DNA of 64,000 bases from Candidula unifasciata (taxonomy: Eukaryota; Mollusca; Gastropoda; Stylommatophora; Geomitridae), in contig CAJHNH020001613.1 in NCBI GenBank assembly GCA_905116865.2, positions 63,596 through 127,595 of the forward strand, written 5' to 3'. Positions 40,495 to 51,752 of the stretch are shown one piece after another. The translations under genes and the position numbers were made by a program. The notes below the pieces were generated by a model that saw nothing but the letters and a program-made list of their open reading frames with translations, was not told where the DNA came from and searched no databases. How positions within the stretch are numbered: position 1 is the first letter of the stretch; each line of letters starts with the position of its first letter.

Positions 40495-40785
40495 TCTTCT
40501 TCTTCTTTCTTTTCTTCTTCTTCTTCTTCTTCTTCTTCTTCTTCTTCTTCTTCTTCTTCTTCTTCTTCTTCTTCTTCTTCTTCTTCTTCTTCTTCTTCTT
40601 CTTCTTCTTCTTCTTCTTCTTCTTCTTCTTCTTCTTCTTCTTCTTCTTCTTCTTCTTCTTCTTCTTCTTCTTCTTCTTCTTCTTCTTCTTCTTCTTCTTC
40701 TTCTTCTTCTTCTTCTTCTTCTTCTTCTTCTTCTTCTTCTTCTTCTTCTTCTTCTTCTTCTTCTTCTTCTTCTTCTGCTTCTTCT
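40495..40785. repeat. (CTT)n array
   Basis: Nearly pure CTT for about 290 bp. It is followed by family F rather than SINE-E. Confidence 0.95.
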
Positions 40786-40849
40786 GCTTCTTCAACTCCT
40801 CATCCTCCTTCTCCTCGTTTTCTTCTTTTCTTCTTCTTCTTTTTAGTAT

Positions 40850-40975
40850 TATTATTTTTACTATTATCGTTTGGCCCACAGTGGGCTGTTATAACCTTTG
40901 TGGTTAACAGCTAGTCTGCGATATCTGCGCCTTTTATTCCATCTGGTATTAGCAACCCCTTTATTTAGTCGCATT
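40850..40975. repeat. Family F repeat, copy 2
   Basis: Shares GTGGTTAACAGCTAGTCTGC, ATCTGGTATTAGCAACCCC and TTTATTTAGTCGC with 35175-35315. No promoter boxes are evident. Confidence 0.55.
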
Positions 40976-41149
40976 ATGCTGTAATACTTTTGGGGTAAGG
41001 TGGGTCTGTATCCCCCCCCCCCCCCACATTTTCCTAGATGAAGCCCCTAATTCACATGGAAACCTATTTCTCTCAGTGCCAATCAGTACCTGAGATTACA
41101 TTTGTCACGCCACGCTCTGTTGCATAATTGTCATTTACTTTTCCCTTTA

Positions 41150-41320
41150 CACGCCTTAGGCGCATCGGGCATATGGGAAGACGACCCATGTTTTTCAGAC
41201 CAATCGGCATTAGGAGGGTAATGTGGTCAGCCGTCTTTGCTTTCCTAGGACAGCCATCCTGGTACCCATTTTAGGCTGGGTCGACCTTTCGATCGCGGTA
41301 CGAACGCCGCTACATTCACT
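41150..41320 (-). repeat. SINE-A copy, shortened head
   Basis: In reverse: TCAGACCAATCGGCATTAGG, AGGGTAATGTGGTCAGCCG, TCCTGGTACCCATTTTAGGC, GGGTCGACC, GATCGCGGTACGAACGCC. 41321-41929 holds a poly-C tract and nothing else recognised. Confidence 0.65.
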
Positions 41321-41929
41321 TAGGTCTTCCTAGAATAAAATTGAAAGGAGGTGGATAACCCTGTGTGTCCTTGCAACTTCCACTCGGACTCCAGATGACC
41401 CAAGTGACATAGGATCCGAAGCAACAGGGGAACCCCCCCCCCCCCTTTTTCTTCTTCCAATTAGAGGGTTCTTCCTGTTTCAACCTTTTTGGCTAGCCAA
41501 AGTACAACGAAGGTTTACCCAGCGCCAGTTTTATTGTGAACGTATGACAAAGCGTGCAACTGGTAAAGTATCAAAACGTCAAACATTTGGATACCACACA
41601 AGAACTGAAACTTGAATACGGAAGTGGAGTGCCCTAGGCAGGCGCCTCTGGACACACCTTCTGAACTTCACGTATTCAGACATCTCCAAGAAAAGAAAAG
41701 AGAAGGAGAAAAAACCAGTCGGCACGGGAAAAAAAGCACGTAGTCACCGCCTGAGACTATTTCGGTGTCTGGCCTTACATTATGTTCACGGTCTAATAGG
41801 CGTTCGATTTGACATACTAACCCACTTTTCGGCATGAGGGTTCGCACGCGTCCGACCAGCCATGGAAATATTTTCAAGTAAATTAACTGATATCCTGTGT
41901 TCAATTCTGCACAAGGCTGGAGTTCTTCA

Positions 41930-42030
41930 AAACTGATCTTTGTGCAAGATCGACCTAGTCTAAAATAGGTACCAGGAAAAGTCCTCTGAAGTAAGGGTGG
42001 TCGGAGTGGCGGTGACCATATCAGCCATGC
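41930..42030 (+). repeat. SINE-A fragment
   Basis: GATCGACCTAGTCTAAAATA, GGTACCAGGAAAAGTCC and GAAGTAAGGGTGGTCGGAG. Confidence 0.5.
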
Positions 42031-42033
42031 TAG

Positions 42034-43370
42034 CACCCCTCCCCCTTCCTCTCCAGAACACAATAAAGATGGCTGAGGGTTGAATGTGCGTGTGTGTGTG
42101 TGTGTTCAAAACGTAGTAGTAGAAGTAGATTTTTACATCACGCAAGCGATAAACATCCGATGACACAAAGTGTAACCATGTGGGTGAGGATCACCCGTGG
42201 AGAGGTGCCAGAAACCGCGTCCAGCCATTCATTCATTCATTCAGTAGCATGTCCCTCGCGGAACCTCGCAGCCATAACAACCCTCCGGAAAACCTTCCTA
42301 TCCTGAGCAAGATGTCCTGCGTCTGATACACCCATCTGGAGATCATCTGCCACATCCTGCACCCATCTTCTCCTTGGCCTTCCTCTTCCTCTCTTCCCAG
42401 GCAAAAAACCCTCCATTATTGTTCTCTTTAGACTTCCATGACGTTTCAAGTGACCAAAATATTTCAATTTTCTTTGTTTTATTGTCTTTACTAGCCAACC
42501 TTCTTCAATATTCAGCTCTTGAAGTATGGATGCATTTGTTCTTTTCTTTACCCAAGATATTCTTAGAACCTGTCTGTAACATTTATATTCAAATGCATTT
42601 ATGCGCTGTTCCGCTTGTTTAGTAAGTGTCCAGGTCTCACAGGCGTATGTTGCAATGGGAAAGATGCATGCTCTTAAAAATCTGACCTTTGTAATTCTAT
42701 CATTTACAATTCCATAATTTATTCAGTTGTTTTAGTCTTTGAAGAGCAATTGATAGTCGCCGTTTAATTTCTTTCATTGTGTCACCATTGTTGGTAACCA
42801 GTGACCCAAGATATTCGAAATTTTCCACCACTTCCAATCTTTCCTCATTAACATATATTTCCTTCTCCATGGCAGTTTTGTTTGTATGCATTATCTTTGT
42901 TTTTGCTATGTTAAGAAATAAGTTATGATTTTCACTATTTCTTTGGAGTGAGGTTAATAAGTTTTCTAAACCATTTTGTGATGTTGATAGTAATACTGTA
43001 TCATCAGCATAACGAATTTCTGGTATTTCATGACCACCGATGTTTAGGGCATCATATTGTTCCTTGTTTATATCATCTCTTACATTTCTCATTATATTTT
43101 CGGCGTACAGGTTGAACAAATACGGTGACAGCACACATCCCTGACGGACTCCTTGCTTGATGCCAAACCAGTCTGATGTCTCTCCATCTATTCTGACTGC
43201 TGCTTGTTGGTCTTGATAGAGCATTTTAATGAGCTGCACTATATGTGATGGTAAGCGTTCAGCCATTAGGCCATATTTATGGCCGGGCTATATTGCGGCC
43301 CATTTTAAAAGCCAGGGTAGGGCTTCATATTAACGAAAAATTGCATCCCACAAGGGGATGACTAAGGTAT
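42034..43370 (+). repeat. SINE-D copy split by a LINE-X insertion
   Basis: The 5' part 42034-42229 carries the extended module (CCTCTCCAGAACACAATAAA, GATGGCTGAGGGTTG, (TG)n) and the core CGATGACACAAAGTGTAACC. The 3' part 43255-43370 continues AGCCATTAGGCCATATTTAT, GGCCGGGCTATATTGC and TTGCATCCCACAAGGGGATG. Confidence 0.85.
42230..43254 (-). pseudogene. LINE-X: 5'-truncated non-LTR retrotransposon inserted in SINE-D
   Basis: A 1025-bp insertion bounded by the 13-bp target duplication GCGTYCAGCCATT (42217-42229 and 43255-43267, one mismatch). The minus strand encodes the second half of a reverse transcriptase and the C-terminal region: LPSHIVQLIKMLYQDQQAAV, GIKQGVRQGCVLSPYLFNLY (RT block 4), IPEIRYADDTVLLST (catalytic YADD intact), FEYLGSLVTNNGD, then after a +1 frame change near 42712 ACETWTLTKQAEQRINAFEY, LKYFGHLKRHGSLK and GKRGRGRPRRRWVQDVADDL. 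The element ends in a (TGAA)n tail, CATTCATTCATTCA on the plus strand. Endonuclease and the RT N-terminus are missing. It is young-looking: only one frameshift is seen. Confidence 0.9.
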
Positions 43371-43640
43371 CCAATAAATTGTGAGTAAATGTCCTTTGAA
43401 GTCACAGTCGCATCTAAACCTGGCATATGATTCGTCGAAAGCCACGCCGGCTGTATTTGGCGGTGTCTGCTGTCGCAGCGGCCAATCTACCGGGCCTGGT
43501 AATTGAATCACATTGCGTCCGGTGCCGTCTCCGACACCGCTTTTAATAGCGCGTGTGAAATCGGCCTTACTGAGGATTGAAACCGGGTCTTCCGCATGAG
43601 AACCAAGCTCCTTAACCAATCGGTCAGCCACTGTCGACTA
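43370..43640 (-). repeat. SINE with tRNA-like head, separate family
   Basis: The minus strand starts AGTGGCTGACCGATTGGTTA, then AGGAGCTTGGTTCTCATGCG and GACCCGGTTTCAATCCTCAG, a good tRNA-like layout with B box GGTTTCAATCC. The body is GC-rich and unlike the other families. Just beyond, at 43632-43662, CTGTCGACTAGTCTATAAAC is an A/J body remnant. Confidence 0.6.
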
Positions 43641-43662
43641 GTCTATAAACTAAGTGAAGAGC

Positions 43663-44084
43663 ACCAAGTATACTCATCATCGGCGACTGGACCACCCCCT
43701 GATTCGCCGGTAGACGACTTCGTCACCGTCAGGTCAGTATCTGGGTCTGTCTCCTTTGATGACATCAACACTGCAGGAGTTCTTTTCATGGCTACCCGAT
43801 GGCGTGCAGTGCTAAGCTAATTTATAATGCGCACAAAACCTAGTCACAATTATAACCTAAAGCTTCATTTTCAGGGATGCTGGTTGATTGTGACGATGTT
43901 TTCCCTACAAAAACTAGGAGGAGGAGGACCAAGTTTACTTTAAGACATGATAAATAGGAGTGTGCCAGTTTTACTTCTCAGCGATCGAGGTGATGCTCCC
44001 CACATTATCTAGTGAGAACTTTCGGTCGGTAAAACATTGGACCTAAAATCGTAAGTACATTAAGGCACCAGGTGGCGGTCATTG
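43663..44084. other. No recognised feature apart from a possible SINE-J scrap
   Basis: GTGATGCTCCCCACATTATC near 43990 may be a worn A/J body. Confidence 0.35.
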
Positions 44085-44355
44085 GTAAGAGTAAAGTCGG
44101 GAGTTGTGAACCAGCGTCATTGCACACGGTTACAAACCATAAGTGATCTCCCACCAGTACGGACAGCTGATAAGAAACTGTCCGCCTGTGTTACCGTCCG
44201 CACGAAACTCCCTAGCTACAGCCACGTTCCTTTATTTACCCCAGAGTGTTAACTCTGGTACCCATTTTCTAGAGGCTGGATGAACCCCAGAATCGTCCGG
44301 TTTCAAACACCGGCTGTGGGCTGCAGAGAGTCTCAGATTTGAAAGCGAGTCTCTT
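44085..44355 (-). repeat. SINE-H copy 2
   Basis: Close match to 11045-11325: AAAGTCGGGAGTTGTGAACC, CACCAGTACGGACAGCTGAT, CGCACGAAACTCCCTAGCTA, GGTACCCATTTTCTAGAGGC and GTCCGGTTTCA. Confidence 0.7.
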
Positions 44356-44397
44356 ATCTATTGGTTCATTGGTTCTGTATCTAATGAAGCTACAGAA

Positions 44398-44640
44398 GGA
44401 TGAATGTTGTTGTTGTTTGCCGTCATCGACTGTAAACCCCGATGGAAAGACTTGGTTGTTCGTCCATTTCTGTACTTCGACTTCGCTCCAGGACCAGAGT
44501 TTTGCTTGTACATCTACTCTACAGACCTTGTTTATTTTTTGTATGTAGACTGTTGATGCTCTCCAACTTTGAAGGAACCTCCACAAGGCAGTTGATCTAT
44601 TCTTGATTTCCCCCACAATGGGACCCTAGAACCCACACGG
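44398..44640 (-). repeat. SINE-E copy
   Basis: Reverse SINE-E: CATCGACTGTAAACCCCGAT, GGAAAGACTTGGTTGTTCGT, CCACAATGGGACCCTAGAAC and CCACACGGGG. Preceded by (GTT)n instead of CTT. Confidence 0.7.
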
Positions 44641-44831
44641 GGTCGCAGATGTATGTTCACTGTACTGGTTATGACATTTATTAGGTAATGAATTTCAGAG
44701 TCAGGACAAACTAAATATATAAACTCTAGAGAAGAAATAGCACAATGAAATTGCTTTCCAAGACTAGGAGAGATGAACCGTCATTGTGTTTTAATACAGT
44801 GGCTGTTTTTGTCAATGAGGAATGACGTTTA

Positions 44832-44945
44832 TTGCGGTTAGGTTATTTGCGTATCCTTTACAGGACGTCGCAGAACCAACCCCAGCAGCCCATGGCTGTT
44901 GTGTGGTTTCTCTAGGCAAATTTACGTCCAGTAGTTTTATTGTGT
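44832..44945 (-). repeat. SINE-C 3' half, cut by a microsatellite
   Basis: GCGTATCCTTTACAGGACGT, CGCAGAACCAACCCCAGCAG and CTCTAGGCAAATTTACGTCC. The match stops at about 44940, where the GACA array begins. Confidence 0.75.
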
Positions 44946-44948
44946 GTA

Positions 44949-45992
<1,044 letters not shown>

Positions 45993-47041
45993 CTTGTTAC
46001 CGCGAAGCATGGAAATGCACATTTCAAATAACCGTTAATGGATTTGCTGATTGCTGAGGAAAATATGAATAGAAAAATCAATGTATTGAAAAGAGACATT
46101 ATGAATGAAGTCAGCGTGGGATGGTGTGTCTGCAGTTTGATGGTTGTATGGGAGAAAGCAGAAAGCAGTGTGGTGGGCTGCAGCCTCTTTAGCAAGACGT
46201 TCGCTTGCTGGTCCTATGGTATGAGGTTCGAAGGTGCTTTATTATTAATATCCTACCCCAAACATGGGAAATTCACAGGTCACGGGACGGTCTAATATTT
46301 CAGGGGTTGGTAGATAGGCTGCACGCAGTCGTAGGACCTAGCTGCATGCACTTTTGGGAATAGGCTGCACTCTGTCATGGGATGTAGGTGGGTTGGGGTT
46401 AGGACCAGTTCGAGATGTTTTGGGGACGTTAAAAGCATCAGACAGCCGGGAAACCCATTCTTACCACCCTCTAAAATGTTAGACTGTCCTGTGACGTCAT
46501 CTGGGGGATAAGATATTAATAAAGAACGGTTCGAATCCTAATCATGATGGATTATTTTCTTTCCTCTCTATTGTCTGCCCTCTCTTTCACTTTGTCTTTA
46601 ATATCATGCTCTGTCATTGAAAAAAACAGAGTATTCAGAGTTAAGTACACATAATTTCGATGATGAGAATATCAGACCACAAATATAAACTTTCTTGCTT
46701 TAGTTTCTTCATAAGATGTGAAGTGAAGATGGGAGAAGCTCTACAGCCGCACGATGTGTCTATGGTCGAAGCAGCAAGACGAGCACGAAGCAGGACCCTC
46801 TATCTCCCTCGACACCCAGAGCGGTTAAAGAAGACGTAAAGAACAAGTTTCTTTATATTTGTACCGTTTTCTGCAGTCCATCCACTGCTGTCTCCGGTGG
46901 TGAGGCCCTAATCTCTTTCCTGACGCGACTCTTGTTCTACAGTATAGGAGTTTTAACTAAAGAACCGACATTATAGCTAGCACTCGGGACATTCCCATAA
47001 GGGCTTTGTCTCCATCTTGAGAATCATGCCCACGCAGAGTT
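45993..47041 (+). repeat. Tandem segmental duplication, unit 1
   Basis: 1049 bp, homologous to unit 2 along its length once the 295-bp MITE and its 8-bp duplication are removed. It opens TTACCGCGAAGCATGGAAAT and closes CATGCCCACGCAGAGTTC. It carries a LINE-like C-terminal scrap at about 46715-46840 (HDVSMVEAARRARSRTLYLP). Confidence 0.85.
46233..46527. mobile_element. MITE inserted in duplication unit 1
   Basis: 295 bp flanked by perfect 8-bp repeats GGTTCGAA (46225-46232 and 46528-46535). Imperfect inverted ends: GGTGCTTTATTATTAATATC and, in reverse, GTTCTTTATTAATATC. Subterminal GACGGTCTAATATTTCAGGG pairs with GGACAGTCTAACATTTTAGA. The 8-bp duplication suggests hAT. It is absent from unit 2. 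Confidence 0.85.
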
Positions 47042-47807
47042 CCAACTTGTAACCGCGAAGCATGAAAATGCACATTTCAAATAACCGTTAGTGGATTTGC
47101 TGATTGTTGAAGAAAATATGAATAGAAAAATCAATGTATTCAAAAAGGAAGCTATGAATGAAGTCAGCGTGGGATGGTCTGTCTGCAATTTGATGGTGGT
47201 ATGGGAGAAAGCAGAAAGCAGTTTCGTGTGCTGCAGCCACTTTAGTCTTTTAGCAACACGTTCTTTTCCTTGCCCTAAGGTATGAGTTTCGAATCTCCCT
47301 CATGATGGATTTTTTTTTTCCTTTATTTTCTGTCCCCTCTTTCTCTCTGTCTTCCATATCCTGCTCGGTCATTGAAATGAAAAGTATTCAGAGTTAAATG
47401 TACATAATTTCGATGAGTAGAATATCAGACCATAAATATAAACTTTCTTGCTTTAGTTCCTTTATGAGATGGGAAGACAACATCAGAGAAACTCTACAGC
47501 AACACGATGTGTCTATGGTAGAAGCAGCCAAACAAGCACAAAGCAGGACCTTATTTCTCCCTCGACACCCGAAACGGTTAAAGAGGACGTAAATAAGAAG
47601 TTTCCTTATATTTGTATCGCCTCCACAATAAACATTGTTAGCAGTTCATCCGCTGCTGTCTCCGGTGGTGAGGCCCTAATCTCTTCCACGGTGCAACTCT
47701 TGTTCTACTACCTATGAGTTATGAGTAAAGTACCGAGAGCATAGCACTCAGGAGATTCACCATAAGCGCTTCGTCTCTATCTTCCGAAACATGCTCACGC
47801 AAAGTTC
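47042..47807 (+). repeat. Tandem segmental duplication, unit 2
   Basis: 766 bp, opening TGTAACCGCGAAGCATGAAA and closing CATGCTCACGCAAAGTTCT. At 47440-47592 it encodes MRWEDNIRETLQQHDVSMVE then AAKQAQSRTLFLPRHPKR before a stop. RWEDNIRETL matches the C-terminal end of RTE-like LINE ORFs (compare WEDNIRQSL in LINE-Y). The scrap precedes the duplication because both units have it. Confidence 0.85.
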
Positions 47808-48009
47808 TAGTTCCAGTGGTACCAGTAGTATTCTAATTGTTTGTCCGTCTCGTCTCTTTTCTGAGTGCTGGGCGTCCACCAGATTCTATGATCGTTCCTA
47901 GATGCACCGTTCTCTTCAGACTGTGATGATCTTTTTGTGCCCCCGCATTGTCTACCCGTTGCCACTGGACCCTTCCAACATCTAACTTATCATCCACCGC
48001 CTGGTTGGG

Positions 48010-48215
48010 TTTTGGGGCCCCAGTGTGGGGGAAACAAAATTAGACCTACTGTCTCCCCAACAAGCATATCGTCAGAGTCAACTGACTGAAAAAAATGGGG
48101 ATGTGTATGAAACACAGAGGCTCTGGGATGAGAATAAAATCTAGAGGTCGACGAACAACCAGAACTTTCCGCCAGAGTTACAACCCATGAACGCAAAGAT
48201 GAAGAATGAGAATTT
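48010..48215 (+). repeat. SINE-E copy
   Basis: GGGGCCCCAGTGTGGGGGAA, AGACCTACTGTCTCCCCAAC, AAGCATATCGTCAGAGTCAA and GTCGACGAACAACCAGAACT. The tail is degraded (AAAGATGAAGAATGAGAA). Confidence 0.7.
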
Positions 48216-48242
48216 ACCCCCAAGTGGTAAGGTAACGTAAAT

Positions 48243-48440
48243 TTTACACACGAGGACATCACACGGAGTGACAAATACCTGGTGACACAAAGTGCCACCA
48301 TGTGGATGAGGATCACCCGTAGAGAGGTCCTCGAATCCCCATTCAACCGTTAGGTTGTATAAGGGCCCCCGACTAAAGCCGGGGGGGGGAGGGGGGGGCT
48401 TCAAAATAATGGAAAATTACGTCCCACAAGTGGATGACGA
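48243..48440 (+). repeat. SINE-D copy
   Basis: ACGAGGACATCACACGGAGT, CCTGGTGACACAAAGTGCCA, CCATGTGGATGAGGATCACC, GGGCCCCCGACTAAAGCC and ATTACGTCCCACAAGTGGAT. Confidence 0.75.
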
Positions 48441-48597
48441 ATAACCCCAAGTGGTGCACAACCAGTTGATCTATCTGTCTGTTTGTTTTCTAGCACATTG
48501 GCATACCTAGACAGAATATTTGTTCTACTATCTAAAAGCCAAAATAACGTGTAATTTCCATGTTACAAATTAACAACACCATAACTATTCATTATCA

Positions 48598-49442
48598 TCA
48601 TGTAGCAGGTCCTTTGCAGGACGTCGCTCTCATCACAGTCTGCCTGAAAGAAACTCGGTCTCTCGCCAGTTCTCCCGCCTCATGTACTTTCATACTCAAG
48701 GAGTCAAATTTTTTCTGTGCCCATCTTCGTGTCGGTGGGCCCCTGTCCCTCCTTCCTGGTACCATGCCGTCTGCTATAGTTTTTTTCCAAACCGTCGTGG
48801 CGCTTGATATGACCAAAATATTTCAGCTTCCGAGACAGGATGCTGTTTATTAGCCAACCTTCATTGATGTTCAGATCTTTCAAGATGTCAGTATTTATCC
48901 TCTTCTTTGTCCAAGATATTCTGAGAATCTTTCTATAGCATTTCAACTCAAAAGCCCCTATTCTCTTTCTCAAGGGCTGAGAGGTAGTCCAAGACTCACA
49001 TCCGTATGTAGCCACAGGGAAGATGCATGCTCTCAAAATTCTCATTTTGATCTCCTTGCTGGTGCTTAACTATAGACTTTTAAGGCTGTTCAATCTTTGC
49101 ATTGCTTTGGCCATCCTCCTTTTAATTTCTGTTAAATAGTCTCCATTGTTGTTTGTTATAGAGCCTAGATATTAAAAGTTTGTGACATTTTCAATTTGTT
49201 GTTTATTATAGAGCCTAGATATTCAAAGTTTGTGACATTATCAATTTTTTTTTTTTATTTTTTTTTTTATTTTTGGGTGACAGCCAGTTTTATCTGTGGA
49301 CATATATTTTCGTTATCTTTAAATTCAAGATCAGATTTTGATCTTCACTGTGCGTTTGAACAGACAATATTAAATTTTCTATTCCCTTTATGGTGTTCGA
49401 ACAGGAAGCTGTGTCATCTGCGTAGCGAAGTTCCGGAATAGA
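48598..49442 (-). pseudogene. LINE-X relic, RT palm to 3' end
   Basis: Same lineage as 42230-43254. The minus strand gives IPELRYADDTASCSNTIKG near 49435 (YADD retained), then a region with a ~50-bp internal tandem duplication (49158-49250), IKRRMAKAMQRLNSLKSL, MRILRACIFPVATYGCESWT, GAFELKCYRKILRISWTKKR, ILKDLNINEGWLINSILSRK and LKYFGHIKRHDGLEK, then a frameshift into GRRDRGPPTRRW and a stop near 48600. The 3' end is an ATGATGATA-like tail. Several frame changes show it is older than the copy at 42230. Confidence 0.85.
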
Positions 49443-49627
49443 CGGCCAGTTCTGTCTGTGGCCATTATTATTACCTAACTATTACATCAAATTATTATAA
49501 CGTGGGATTTCCCTAGAACATTAATATGCCCTGCACTTTATGTTGGCATAGATAAGTCACCGTCTGACGCACTCCACACTTTCAAGTCAGTGCTAACCGG
49601 ATTCAGGATCCTCACATTGTTTGACAG

Positions 49628-49628
49628 G

Positions 49629-49685
<57 letters not shown>

Positions 49686-49972
49686 CGTGTGTGTGTGTGT
49701 GTGTGGATGGGTTTTTTCTGTGGTTGACACCCGTAACTTATTGGTTCACACACACACATACATACACACACACACACACATGCACACACTTTTACACACA
49801 CGCTCACGAGCTCGTGCATTTACACATCCTTATACACACGCTTATACATACCCACACACACCGGTACACACACCATACACACATATGCCCATACATACAT
49901 ATACACACACACAAGCACACACACATACAAGCACACACACACACACACACACTCATATACACACATGCGCGC
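49628..49972. repeat. Facing (TG)n and (CA)n arrays
   Basis: A (TG)n array at about 49628-49706 and an interrupted (CA)n array at about 49746-49972 face each other, able to pair as a long hairpin. ORFs here are Val-Cys or His-Thr artefacts. Confidence 0.95.
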
Positions 49973-50664
49973 AAATATTTAGGAATAAGTACTTTAGCGG
50001 GTTTGTCTCTGTGTAATTCCGTCAAGTGGCATGTTGTAGCATGTTGAATAGGGTGTTGGCCTTGGGTTTTTAGTTCTGTTGTCTTGTCCGTTGAGTTTTC
50101 CAGTCACAGTTTGTGCTGTATTTATTATTCCGTTGAAAAAGACTTTTGTCGAAACGTTTGGTTGTGTCTTTTCCATTCCCTCCGTTAAGCTTTCTAGTCA
50201 CATTTTGTGTTGTATCTGCATTTCTTGCTCTGTCAAGTAATCATCAACTTAGATATCTGCAAACCTGCTAAACTTTCCAAGCTTGCATCCATCATTTTTT
50301 TTTCGTCCGTCTCTCTGACTGCCTGTATGACTGACTGACTACTTGTTTGTCGGTCCATTTGTCTGACTGAAAAAAAAAACACCCCGTTTGCGGATAAATG
50401 CCATACTGAAGACGACATGTAATAGTAAAAAATATAACCAGTTGAAAAACGAAATACTCAGTCTTATCAGTCTTGGGTTAAACAGTCACATGGCTGGAGA
50501 GATGGATAGGTAGACCTTTGTGTAAAGACAACAAAAGATAGAAACAGTAACAGAATAGCAGAAGTAATAGTAATAAGTCTTTTTAATTAGAAAAAGAAAT
50601 AGCCAGTCTTAATAGTGTTGTGGCAGACAGTCAGATGGATAGATACATGGATGGGTAGTCAAAA
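49973..50664. other. No recognised feature
   Basis: AT-rich sequence with short direct repeats. No family match was noticed. Confidence 0.4.
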
Positions 50665-50905
50665 GTTGGCTGCGCATCATTTACAGAATGTTGCAGAACC
50701 AACCCCATATTTTTTTTTTTGGCTGTTGTGGTTTTTTTAGGCAACTTTACGTCCAATAGTTTGCCATTACTTTCTGGACGGTTGGCTTTTCGATACCTTT
50801 GTCGAAACCAACGCAAGGCGCAAAGCCCGCAGCTGGGATCAAACCCGGCACTCCGGCATCACGAAGCGCGTTCACAACGCCTAAGCCATAGAAGCCGGAT
50901 GGTTT
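50665..50905 (-). repeat. SINE-C copy
   Basis: TTGGCTGCGCATCATTTACA, TGTTGCAGAACCAACCCC, an expanded T run, GCAACTTTACGTCCAATAGT, CTGGGATCAAACCCGGCACT (B box reverse) and GCCTAAGCCATAGAAGCCGG. Confidence 0.8.
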
Positions 50906-51039
50906 GACTTTTGTGTAAAGACAACAACAGATAACAACAGTAATAGAATAGCACAAGAAGCAAGCCTCTTTGTCTTGAGAATGCAAATAAAAGCAAGAAT
51001 CGAATAAAACGGGAACACCCCTGTTTTGTCTACAGTCTT

Positions 51040-51300
51040 CATCAATCCGTTGTGTGTGGCTTGGGGTTGTAAACGCGCTTCGTAATGCCGGAATGTTGGT
51101 TTCGACCCCAGCTGCAAGCGATTTGGCAGCAGACCGTGTTGGGTTGGTTTCGACAGTTGTAAAGAGAGCCAACCTTTTATGAAAGCAATGGCAAATTACT
51201 GAACGTAAATTTGCCTATAAAAAACAGCAACTGCCTAACAAACAAAAACAGCAACAAAATTGCTGGGATTGGTTCTTTAACGTTCTGTAAAGAACACATA
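51040..51300 (+). repeat. SINE-C copy
   Basis: GTGTGTGGCTTGGGGTTGTA head, GGTTTCGACCCCAGCTGC, GATTTGGCAGCAGACCG, GCAAATTACTGAACGTAAAT and GGTTCTTTAACGTTCTGTAA. In the opposite orientation to its neighbours. Confidence 0.75.
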
Positions 51301-51417
51301 ATTGACTGTTTAAATTTAATACGTGCATAGCACGGCCTTTCAACTAAGTTTACTCAGGGGGCCAGTATTTTGAAACCGGGGATATCGGGGGCCGAGGCCC
51401 GAACCCAAACATAGAAC

Positions 51418-51625
51418 GGGTAGTTGCGTATCCTTTACAGGACGTTGCAGAACCAACCCCAACAGCCCCTGGCTGTTGTGTGGTTTCTCTAGGCAAATTT
51501 ACGTTTAGTAGTTTGCCATTGCTTTCTGGACGGTCGGCTTTCTTGATACCACTGTCGAAACCAACGCAAGGTCTATGGCCCGCAGCTGGGATCGAACCCG
51601 GCATCCCAGCATTTGTATTCGCCCA
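51418..51625 (-). repeat. SINE-C copy, head end missing
   Basis: TAGTTGCGTATCCTTTACAG, GACGTTGCAGAACCAACCCC, CTTGATACCACTGTCGAAAC and GATCGAACCCGGCATCCCAG. The match stops inside the head. Confidence 0.8.
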
Positions 51626-51752
51626 AAAATAGTGGTTGACATGATGTGTTGAGTCTGTAGATAGGCTGCGATATCCGCCTTTCTGTCCAACACATCCCAT
51701 TCCATAAATTCCTAATTAGAGGCCTTTTCGACATTCTTAATGGGGAACAATT

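Noticed and set aside
46038..46295. Duplicated ORF starting MDLLIAEENMNRKINV, also at 47091-47285
   Set aside because: Tempting because it occurs twice, but the similarity is explained by the tandem DNA duplication; the frames diverge at their ends and no known domain is present.
49621..50047. Cys-Val and His-Thr rich ORFs
   Set aside because: Translations of TG/CA arrays.
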